In this document: one piece after another, positions 39,832 to 49,448 of the stretch
Layout of the letters: every line of letters begins with the position of its first letter
How positions within the stretch are numbered: position 1 is the first letter of the stretch
Assembly: GCA_018292915.2 (NCBI GenBank)
Contig: JACVVK020000139.1
Span: 119,501-183,500 of the forward strand
Reading direction: 5' to 3'
Origin: Batillaria attramentaria
Lineage: Eukaryota; Mollusca; Gastropoda; Batillariidae
DNA length: 64,000 nucleotides
Translations under genes and position numbers: made by a program
Notes under the pieces: model-generated
Database searches by the model: none
What the model was told of the DNA's origin: nothing
What the model saw: only the letters and a program-made list of their open reading frames with translations

Positions 39832-42800
39832 ATGACGTCTTTCCCCGCCTGGTGTGTCGCCATCCTGCTCCTTGCTGTCACAGGTAAGAGGGCGGAAAAC
39901 TGCCGTAATGTCGATCTTTGATATTATAATATAGCCACTGGTTCCGTTTGGCGGAACAGTATCTGATAAGCATTGCTTGGAAAGTTCGTAGCAGTGGTTG
40001 GGCATATTGCAGGACTGGTGCAAGATGGACTCGTTTTGTTGTTGCTTTGTAACTGTTGTTGTTTGATATTAAGAAAGGTTTCATAGTATTCATAATAGTT
40101 TCATTTTAATAGTACATTTGATGTTCAAATTAGCAACTTTTAAAGCCGAAGTTTTTTTTTTTTTTTTTTTTTTTTAAAGTTGTTGTTGTTTTATAGAACT
40201 GAATCTCTTCAAATCGAAGCTTAGATTTAGGTTTTTGTTGTTGTTGTTTTCTTTGTTTTTGTTGTTGTTGTTGTTGTTGTATTTTGTCACTTCTGTGAAC
40301 CCCTTACTGACAAAGTCATGAAGTTTTATTATTACATTAAAATAGACAAAGTTACGGATTTTAAAATGAAATTATGTGTGCAATTGTAACGTGTGGAGAT
40401 GGTTAAATGTACAAGTATGGAGGTCAGCTGAACACCTCCTTTATTTCAAGTTTATTTGTTACAGCATGTGAAGCCTTCCAGTGGACAGACACTGTGGACA
40501 ACAACACTGTAGGGCTGGCATGTGCTGGTCAGGACGCTTCTCTCCCCTGGACATTTCATCTGGAATCAGGGGAGACAATCCAGGACATCAAGTGGAACTA
40601 TCGCCAGGGGGCGCGAGATGAAGAAATGGTCGCCATGTCAGTTGCTGGTAACTTTGTACCAATGCCAGCCTTCTCACAGCGCGTGCAGCAATTGACCAGC
40701 GCCGGGATCTTGCTGAGTCACGTGACAGTGGCAAGTTCCGGAAACTACAGCGTGCAGGTGGATGTGCGTGATACGGCCAATGTGGTGACAGGACACATGA
40801 AAAATGCTTACGTAGATGTTGCAGGTAATAATGAAAACTGCTCCAAGCGAAATGTATCATTCACAACCAAACAACAACAGAAACTGCGTTCGGTCAACCG
40901 AAACCATAAAATTCCTTTGTAAAGAAGCATAAACGTACCAACAAAGAAATGTCTAACCAGTTTCCTCTGTTTCTCTTGATTATAACCAGACGCCTTTCAC
41001 GTGACCCAGGAACCGGAAGCTGTGTATGACACAACAACAGATAGCTGGCACATCGCTCTCAAGTGTGGAATGGTGGCCAGCATGAAACACTCGAATGGTG
41101 ATGTTTTGTGGCAGGTTTGTTGCGACTAGGGAATAGATAGTCTAAACAGCACATAGAAGTAGTGAGTACACAATGTCATGATGGTTGCTAAGCCTGTAAG
41201 CTAGCAGAATCAATAAGACATGCGTAAGGTCTGTGCTTTGCTTGTTTATGTCTTTCTCTCTTTCTCCAGACGCCTTCCGGAGATCTGTCCAGCATCAAAT
41301 ACGAGAACGGTTATTTCTACCTTAACCTACCTAACCCCGTGATGGGAGGTAACTACACCTGCATCCTGCCGGCAAATGTCACAGCCACGGCCTGTGTATC
41401 AACTGGTGCCGGACTGTCTCCACAATCCGCCATCTTTGTGGACAGGGTGGAGGCGCGACTTACCCTGCTGGAGGCCGAGAACGAGGGTCTGAAGCAGAGG
41501 ACATTTCTGCTGGAAGTAAACAACACAGCTCTACAGGAGAAGACATCCAGGATGGATGCTCGAGTCAGTGTGTTGGAGGCCGAGAACAGGGGTCTACAGC
41601 AAAAGACCTCACTATTGGAGGCAAATAACACGAGTCTACAGCAGAAGACATCAGAACTGGAGAATGAGCTGAATCGTTATCACGGTGAGTCACATTATGC
41701 ATCAGTTGTGTTGTCGGTCGCCTGTGGTTTGTGATTTGTGCATTTTGCGGAAAATTGATATTCAGGGAAACGATGCTAGCTGGAAAAGTGTCTGAAATGA
41801 CAAGATGGGATAAACTGAACACTTTTGCCATGCAGGATTTGTAGTTTTGCCGACCTCATGGTGAAATATCTGAACGTCCTCGTGAATGCTATCCTCCATA
41901 TTACGACAGAGAGAGTCTACACTTACTGACAACTGATTTTCCGAAATACAATCGTGACAAATGTCAACAAGATGGCTTTTATTCCGTCCAGCCAATCAGA
42001 ATGTACGATAGAACGGTTCTTGAAGAAAGCATCAGCGGTGAAACTGACAGTACCAGCCCAGAATCTCATCATTCTGACCTTATATCTCTAAAGGAAATTT
42101 TCCCGTTTCCCCATATTGTGATAGACATTGTATTGCGCTGTAAACTGAAAACACTTTTTTAAAAAACTTCAGCTGTAAGTGTGCATACCCCCATACTTCA
42201 CATCTGTAGAGCAGTACTGGTACAATGATCTTTTCGAATAGGTAGAGAAGTACACTGATAGGTAGATTTTGTTTGTTTGCCCTGTGTAACAGAGAGAATA
42301 TTGTCTTTGAAGCTTTGTCGTTGATCGATCGGTCGCACGTACGCTCGTATTAGTAATAATTCCTACCTTTAATTCTAAAGATCGTGGGTTCGACTCCATT
42401 TGGGCATGGGATTTTTTACCGCTCATTCTCGTTGGTCCTTTAGGATTTTAACACAAATATATACCGTATTTAACTAACCCCTTCAACCCCCCCCCACCAC
42501 CCCCGCCCCCACCCGCACACCCGGGTTCCTCGTACAAAACGAGAGTGATCAGCCCATAAAATGAGTTCGAGTCCCGGTTGGGGCCAAATCTTTGTGCTGG
42601 CGTTTTTCTCGTTGCCCCCTCTTTGATATCAACCTTACGTTGTGGCAATAGGCGTTAAACTCCTAAACACCCACCCCAACCCACCCTGTTAAGCACTTCC
42701 ACATGAATACAGCGACACCCATTGTTTTCCCGTGCCAGGGAAACTCGAGCCAGGTACCTCAGGGTGCGCAGACGGGTACCTTCACTGTATTTCCCGATGG

Positions 42801-43277
42801 CGTATGTCTTGGAGGTGATCTGATACAGAAGTGTGTCACGAGAAACAAAACGTCTGTTGCGTATGTCTTTCAGAAACTGCATCAAAGCGAGTCAGTTTCC
42901 ACGCCAGTCTTTCGACGAAAGTGCAAAATGTGACCGGAGGTATACCCGTGATCCTGAATCACGTGTTAACCAACGAGGGCGGAGCTTACAACAAGACTAA
43001 TGGCACTTTTACAGTCCCAGTCAGCGGTACGTACGTTCTCTTCGCTGCTGTCGGGACGAACACCACCAACAGACATGCCGGGTTCCTCCTGTACGTGGAC
43101 AACAACATGGTGTGCGACACGTGGAGCGAAGTCGTCATACACTATCAAAGCTCCAGCTGTCAGGCCGTCGTTCATCTGGTGAAGGGACAGAGGGTGTGGA
43201 TCACGGCTGACTACGATAGTTACTACTATCGCAGCCTGACCTATTTCAGCGGTATTCTTGTTTACCCTGATGCATAA
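39832..43277 (+). CDS. QREP-like gene A: signal peptide, two Ig, long coiled coil, C1q
   Basis: Exons 39832-39883, 40465-40824, 40990-41114, 41270-41684, 42874-43277; phases 1,1,0,1; 451 aa. The start ATG opens MTSFPAWCVAILLLAVT, a signal peptide. Exon 2 (residues 18-137) is a V-like Ig domain with the first cysteine (LACAG) and tryptophan (IKWNY), but valine in place of the second cysteine (GNYSVQV). Exons 3 and 4 form a second Ig domain (LKCGM ... VLWQ ... GGNYTCILP) with both cysteines. Exon 4 continues into a coiled coil (about 239-317) of repeated LEAEN/LLEVNNTALQ heptads, the longest in the family. Exon 5 is a C1q domain (KRVSFHA ... NEGGAY ... GTYVLFA ... FSGILV). Architecture matches secreted IgSF-C1q (QREP) proteins of gastropods, presumed haemolymph recognition lectins. 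Poly(A) signal AATAAA at 43734-43739. Intron 4 carries a degraded SINE. Confidence 0.88.
42320..42465. repeat. tRNA-like repeat shared by introns 4 of genes A and B
   Basis: gatcgatcggtcgcacgtac ... gtgggttcgactccatttgg ... ctcattctcgttggtcc; the same block lies at 47218-47360 (gene B) and, deleted, at 56970-57040 (gene D). The gggttcgactcc block is B-box-like. Confidence 0.65.
42555..42680 (+). repeat. SINE family 1, degraded
   Basis: B box gagttcgagtcccggttgg, body gccccctctttgatatcaac and tail cacccaccccaaccc remain; it lies in intron 4 of gene A. Confidence 0.8.
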
Positions 43278-43733
43278 AATGGCGACAACCATCAAACCTG
43301 ATAGGTCAGACTTGTTGTTATGCTGTCAGAGAAGAGATACGGTAATATTAAACGACATTGCCATCGGCCTATTCAATGTTTTCAATTTCACCCCCCCCCC
43401 CCCTTTTTTTTTAACAAAGCCCACTATGGGCCCTAGGAAAAACACAAATACACCTGTACAACCAAACCTGTTAAACTCATGCAATCCTGACCGTTTTATT
43501 TAAGAAAAAAAAAACTGTAGATGTGTCATTCCGGAGATCTTAACTCCGCATTGTTATTGGAAGCTCAAAATTTTAACTTGGCTGAGAATTAAGAACTGTC
43601 CATGACAAAGTAAGAGTCGCATATTTTATATTGCTTGAATGTGAAAACAAGTGTGAAACGGCAGCCGTGATATATACAGCAGTGGCAAATGAATTCTAGA
43701 TAACTGAGTTATTGTGTTTGTTGTATGAACAAG

Positions 43734-43739
43734 AATAAA
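43734..43739 (+). other. Poly(A) signal of gene A
   Basis: AATAAA in caagaataaaaagg. The same context follows genes C (53470-53475) and E (62678-62683). Confidence 0.6.
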
Positions 43740-43837
43740 AAGGACATCAATACTATCGGCAGTGTCATTGTTGGACATGTAAATTCCCGAGTAATGTTCT
43801 CATTTATTTTGCTCGTTGTGTGTTGTTATTGTATTGC

Positions 43838-43996
43838 GGGAGCCGGGGTGGCCGAATGGTAGAGCGTTGGACTTCCAATGCTCGGATCGTGAGTTTGTAA
43901 CCCGGCTGGAGCTTTGTGCTGGCGTCTTCATCTTTGCCCCCGTCCTTGATATCACCCGTATGAGGTGAAGAAAGGACGTTAAACCCCAAAGCACCC
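43838..43996 (+). repeat. SINE family 1 downstream of gene A
   Basis: Copy with a short deletion in the body (ggctggagctttgtgctgg). The copy at 62781-62953 shares the same deletion, showing common descent by segmental duplication. Confidence 0.9.
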
Positions 43997-44394
43997 ACCC
44001 TCTTGTTGTATTGCATTCTTTGCACCGTGTTGTACGGAATGTCACATCCATCAATGAATCATAATACCTGGACTAATTCCACCCATTAACATCAACACAC
44101 ACACACGTACGTACGCCCGACGTGAATGCTTTCTAGCATGCGTACACTGCTGTTAATTTTCTCTTTCCCCGGAACTGCCATTCTTGCATTGCTATGAACA
44201 AACTTCGGTTCATATCAATGTTGTCTTTCATTTGTCATCACAGAAAATAGGACAAGCAAAACAGCAAAACAACAAACCAAACCTCCAGTTACTGAATTTA
44301 CAAACAGATTTTTTTTTCTTTATAACACGGCAAGGTTCAGCTTCAGTAGCTCACAACACGACAAGATGTATTTGCAATAGACGAAGGTACAGTA

Positions 44395-44760
44395 TAATAA
44401 TAATAAGAACTGAGTATTGTATAGGCGCTTTACCCAATTTCTTGAACTGACTCAAAGCACCGCGAACTGAACCCAACACGCACGTTCACGTGAACCACAC
44501 GCATTCTCTCATACACTGGACACGAACACATTACATTCACGCGGCGCGAAGGGTCAGCTCAAGTCGCGGAATACAGAACTGCATTTATTTACAAATTTTC
44601 TGGGCTGAAACTTTCCAAAGCAGAGGGGGGAGGAAGCCGGAGCACCCGGAGAGAACCCCCGACGATCAGCCCGAATGAACGGTGTGATGTACGATAAGGA
44701 CTCAAACCAGACCTCTCGCATTGTTGACGAGGTCTTAACCATTAGACCACCGACCGCACC
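44395..44760 (-). repeat. SINE family 2, complete
   Basis: Read on the minus strand: tRNA-like head (A box ggtggtctaatggttaag, B box ggtttgagtcc), core gggggttctctccgggtgct / ccggcttcctcccc, a body, and an AAT-rich end. Copy at 54250-54615 is the duplicated counterpart. Confidence 0.8.
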
Positions 44761-44915
44761 AATTAGAGGCGAGTCGAACAGCCTGCATTGAGACAATGGC
44801 GAAAACAAGCCACACAGGCCACGTTCTGTTTTAGGCTGTAACCAACAAGTCGATTATCTATCAATACAGTGACACAGACACTTGACGAGCACGAAGTTTA
44901 GGTACGCCCACCTCA

Positions 44916-44922
44916 GATAAAA
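44916..44922 (+). promoter_or_regulatory. Possible TATA-like element of gene B
   Basis: GATAAAA in cctcagataaaacgc, 125 nt before the gene B ATG; the identical block precedes gene D (54779-54785). B and D lack the cgtataaaac promoter of A, C and E. Confidence 0.4.
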
Positions 44923-45046
44923 CGCAAGTCACATGAACCTAGTCTCTGTTTATCACAATCGTTTCAATCCCAACCTGTCCAGTCGATCACACCAGTTGAG
45001 GAGAAATACGATCGCCATTTTCGACACTTAGACACAGAGTGGTGTC

Positions 45047-48000
45047 ATGGAGTTAACAACCTTTTTCACCTGCTGTATGACCCTTCAGCTCCTGACCGCG
45101 AAAGGTTACTTATACTCTTTTTCAGTGATCTCGCCCTGTTCAAAGTTTGGAATCAAAGAAAACTTCTTATAAATTTTACAAGGCGATCTATGTTGACAAT
45201 CGAGGCATCCGTTGCATGGCTGTTTTCACTTGCTGATTACCAAGCTTCAGACCGTTTTCAGTTTCGTTCATACAGCCAGCAGATGCTAGTGATTTGGATT
45301 CAGACTTCTTGTCATCAAAATGGCCTATCTGAAGAGAACATATCCACTCACAACCGCAAAAGTTGTCTTTCAGGCCGCAACTGATTAAAAAAAAAAAAGT
45401 TGTCTTTCAGGCCGCAACTGATTAAAAAAAAAAAAAGTTGTCTTTCAGGCCGTCAAATGGGTATGGAAAAGATTCTCGTTTTTTTACTTTTATCCCTTTC
45501 GGGAAATTCGAGTTGCTTCCCCCGGGGGAAGCGCGTCGCCGCGATGCAGCGCCACCCAATACCTACCCTATAACTTTTTTACAATTTTGATAGGGGAGGA
45601 AAGCCGGTTAACCCGAAGAGAAACCCCCGATGAGCAGCCCGGCAGCCAGGAAAAACCGGTATCACATATCATAAGGTCGACCTGGGCTCGAACCCACGCT
45701 TCATCGCCATGGCATTGGTGACGGTCGTTCAGTAGCGCAGTGGCTATATCCGACCACCGCTCACCCCATTCAGTACTAATGACTCACCTACTTCATTGCC
45801 TTTTATGTGTTACAGCGATTGGAGCCTTCCAGTGGACAGACACTGTGGACAATGACACTGTGGTGTTGGCATGCGCTCGTCAGGACGTTTCTCTTCCTTG
45901 GGAGTTCACTCTGGAATCAGGGGAGACAGTCTTGGACATCAAATGGAATTACCGCCAGGGGGCGCGGGATGAAGAAATGGTCGCTATATCCGTCAACGAT
46001 AATTTTCTACCAATGCCAGCCTTCTCACAGCACGTGCAGCAACTGACCAATGGCGGGATCGTGCTGAGTCACGTGACAGTGGGAAGTTCCGGGAAGTACA
46101 GCGTGGATGTGGACGTGCGTGATGCGGCGAATGTTGTGACAAGCTACACAAGAGCTGCCTACGTAGATATTGCAGGTAAGAATGAAAACTGCTCTGAGTG
46201 AAAGTGTATGGTTACACAGGCTTACTGCGTTTACTCAAGCAGCACAAGTCTTTCCTGACTTACGAATGCGAACATGCTCTACCGAAAAGCATCAATGTCT
46301 TATCACTTTTCTCTGTTTCTTTCAACTAGACGCCTTTCACGTGACCCAGGAACCGGAAGCTGTGTATGACACAACAACAGACAGCTGGCACATCGCTCTC
46401 AAGTGTGGAATGGTGGCCAACATCAACCAGTCGAATGATGATGTTTTGTGGCAGGTATGTTAGTGACGATAATACGTTCAACCATTTTCCTGGTACATTT
46501 CGACAGAGTATCGATAAACGCTCAGTCCATACACATGATGTTGAAAATTCATTGATATGACCAGTCTGTCCCTTTCTCAGAGGCCATCTGGAGATCTGGC
46601 CAGCACCAAATACGAGAACGGTTATTTCTACCTCCACCTTCCCAACCCCGTGAAGGGAGGTAACTACACCTGCATCCTGCCGGAAAATGTCACAGCCACG
46701 GCCTGTGTATCAACTGGTGCCGGACTGTCTCCACAATCTGCCATCTTTGTGGACAGGGTGGAGGCGCGACTTACCCTGCTGGAGGCCGAGAACACGGACC
46801 TGAAGAAGCAAGTGAAACAGTATCATGGTGAGCTGAAGATAAGTTTGCTAGAGTGCCGTCGAGTTGGTTTCTACAGGCGCTCCTGAATCAAATGACGCTA
46901 CTAAAACGGCTTTTACTTTGTGTCACGTGTTTACTTTATTTTGGATAAAACATTATAAAACAGTATCACAATGGCAGCGACAAAACATGCCTGCAAATCT
47001 TTGTAGACAAGATGGAGGCGCGGCGTACACTGCTGGAAGCGAAGAACATGGCCCTGGAGCAGAAGATATCCATGTATCATGGTTAGTTATCAGTCGTGCT
47101 CGTTTGCGCGACTACAGATATATCGGAGTTTCTTGTTGACTTGTTTTGCAAATAATGCAGTGCTAGCAATGCCTACATGTTCCGCCTATGTATTCGCACC
47201 TTGTTCGTCATACATGGGGCGATCGATCGGTCGCTTGTACGCTCGTATTACTAATAATTCCTACATTTAATTCTAGAGGTCGTGGGTTCGACTCCATTTG
47301 GGCATGGGATTTTTTACCGCTCATTCTCGTCGGTCCTTTCGGATTTTAACACAAATAATATATCGTATTTAACTACCCCCCCCCCCCCACACACACACAC
47401 ACACCCGGCTTGCTCGAGAGTGACTTGCCCAAGAAATGAATAATAGTTGGAATTCTGAATTCCGAAACTTGAAAAACTGAGCTGCGCTGACCTTTCGGTT
47501 TGGGCCTGAGGTAATAAAAGTAGTAGCAGTAGTAGTAGTAGTAGTAGTAGTCATGTGGCGCGAGTAATATCGCTTATCATACAACATTATCATACAAATT
47601 ATCGGACAACATGTAGCAGTAGTAGTATAGCTAGAGTCGCGTTGAGCGACTACGTGTACACAGAAACAACGAAGTTACGTCTGGTGGACATTTGAGACGT
47701 CATCCTTACCATAGAAATTAAATCATCTTTGCAATTTGACGTCTGCTTTTGTTGCCTTTCAGAAACTGCGTCAAAGCGAGTGAGTTTTCACGCCAGATCC
47801 AAGACACACACGCAAGTGAAAGCCGATCAACCCGTCATCATGGACGACGTGGTCACCAACGAGGGTGGAGCTTACAGTCCCACAACTGGTGCTTTTACAG
47901 TCCCTGTAAACGGTACGTATGCTCTCTTCGCTGGTGCCGGGACAGGCTCAAGCAACGAGCACGCCGGTTTGTGGCTGAAGGTGGACGATGGATGGGTGTG

Positions 48001-48163
48001 CAACACATGGAGCGAATTTTACAGAGAATATCAGAGCTCCAGCTGTCAAGCCGTGGTTCACCTGGTGAAGGGACAGCGAGTGTGGGTAGCAGCTGATTAC
48101 GACAGTAACTACGACTTCTACCTAACATCCTTCAGCGGTATTTTGGTTCATGCCGATGCATGA
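45047..48163 (+). CDS. QREP-like gene B: signal peptide, two Ig, short coiled coil, C1q
   Basis: Exons 45047-45104, 45816-46175, 46330-46454, 46581-46827, 47763-48163; 396 aa. The signal peptide (MELTTFFTCCMTLQLLTAK) is unrelated in sequence to that of A, C and E, and its donor is the weaker GGTTACT. Ig1 (20-139) has LACARQ and KWNY but valine for the second cysteine (GKYSVDV). Ig2 (140 to about 238) keeps both cysteines. The coiled coil is about 22 residues (VEARLTLLEAENTDLKKQVK). C1q (264-396) reads KRVSFHARSKTHT ... NEGGAYSPTTGAFTVP ... VCNTWSEFYREYQSSSC. Presumed secreted recognition lectin. Intron 4 contains a decayed second copy of the exon 4 end (46960-47081). AATAAA at 48281-48286. 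Confidence 0.87.
45590..45763 (-). repeat. tRNA-derived SINE, family 3
   Basis: On the minus strand: head gcgctactgaacgaccgtc region with B box gggttcgagccc, then a core ending ccggctttcctcccc. It lies in intron 1 of gene B, with the counterpart at 55434-55611 in gene D. Confidence 0.6.
46960..47081 (+). pseudogene. Relic of a second exon 4 end in gene B
   Basis: From atctttgtagacaagatgg onward it matches the end of gene D exon 4 (56745-56826), including codons for EAKNMALEQKISMYH and the donor ggttagt. The upstream part is collapsed (cctgcaaat joined directly to ctttgtag), and no acceptor is evident, so it is not expected to be spliced. Confidence 0.75.
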
Positions 48164-48280
48164 ACTAGGGACAGTCGTTGCGATGCTTTATTCAATTTTC
48201 TTTGTTTACCAAACAGCCCACTAGAGAGACCAACCAAACAAAAATCCAGACACAAACTTGAAGAAGGTGAGTCCGTAAAC

Positions 48281-48286
48281 AATAAA
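48281..48286 (+). other. Poly(A) signal of gene B
   Basis: AATAAA 118 nt past the stop; the matching signal of gene D is at 57779-57784. Confidence 0.55.
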
Positions 48287-48448
48287 CACAATCAAGGACA
48301 CAAAGACATATTGAGGAAAACATATAACCCATACAGTTATATCATTCAACATATAATCAAGCTCAGTACTCAACATTTGACTTCAAAGAATAATACTTGT
48401 TTAAAGAAAAACATGAAAATGACTTCGTGTTTTTCCATTTCAAACCTC

Positions 48449-48449
<1 letters not shown>

Positions 48450-48514
<65 letters not shown>
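48450..48514. repeat. (GT)n microsatellite
   Basis: Follows tttcaaacctcgag and precedes tttcgataacattaag, as does the longer run at 57941-58024, so the two are duplicated counterparts with different lengths. Confidence 0.95.
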
Positions 48515-48516
<2 letters not shown>

Positions 48517-48849
48517 CGATAACATTAAGTTTGGAATGTCCTTAACGTATTTCGTCAACGGATGCTGAGATCCTAGGTTCAAAATCCTGTTGTGGGTAGG
48601 AATATGACTACTCGTAGGACCATTTCCTCATGACATGTATCACATCACAGTATCCTCTCGTGTTTTGTGTACATTGGAAGGCGTTCAATAAGCTGTGCCC
48701 TTTCAAAGTCTAACAACCATGATGGTGGAATGGAAAGTTTCAAACTCGCCCTTTCCAGTAAAATCCGAGTCGATATTGTCCTATTAAGTGGACTAATTTG
48801 GCCCTCTGTTAACCGCCAGTCATCTACGTACGTGTACACACAGGTATTA

Positions 48850-49350
48850 CACCGTATCTGGGTTATCTGGTGTGAACTTCGTACGAATAATAAGTTGTTG
48901 CGCTGTTAGAAATGATATGCAGACCAAGGGTCGCCGTCAGAAAGAACCCCGACCTTCAAATGATTCAAGCTATGAATTGCTGAGCAGCCTAGCAAATAAC
49001 AATGAGCGACGATTGTGCAAAAACTAAGTGACAGAAACAGACAGGACGTAAACTAGCAATGTAGCTCGTTAGCTGCATCGTCCTTCTGTCGTCAGCCAAT
49101 CGTTTGAGTGTACAGACAAGCAGGAAGCAGTAGTATCTAGGTTATCTAGTGTAAACTAGATCCAGCATAATGTGTTGCGCACTTAGAAATAAGATAAAGT
49201 ACAATGACGCAGTTTAAAAATCCCTAAGATCTGACCAGGAAGAATCGTAGACAAACTCGAAATGGCTGAGTAGCCCAGCAAATGACACTGAGTCAGTGAG
49301 TGACGATAGTGTAGACACGAAGGGACAGAAACAGACAGCGTATAAAACAG
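48850..49350 (+). promoter_or_regulatory. Duplicated promoter module upstream of gene C
   Basis: Two diverged copies of a ~200-bp block, about 285 bp apart. Shared in order: ggttatctrgtgtraact, gttgcgc...ttagaaat, ctgagyagcc, gacagaaacagacag. The downstream copy ends in cgtataaaac (TATA); the upstream copy has acgtaaac in the same place, a lost TATA. Gene E has the same arrangement (58375-58870); gene A has one copy. Confidence 0.6.
49341..49347 (+). promoter_or_regulatory. TATA box of gene C
   Basis: TATAAAA 102 nt before the start codon, in the context shared with genes A and E. Confidence 0.65.
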
Positions 49351-49448
49351 CGTCACGAGACCGCCATATCCCCAACCTGTTCCATCGTACAGAGCTGTCC
49401 CGAAGTAATCTGACCGTCATCGCCTGTAACTAAAGACAGGGCGACGTC

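Noticed and set aside
42670..42870. Conserved block before the C1q exon in genes A, C and E (gccagggaaactcg ... gatggcgtatgtcttgg), considered as an extra exon.
   Set aside because: No consistent splice borders or shared open phase; its conservation is explained by recent segmental duplication.
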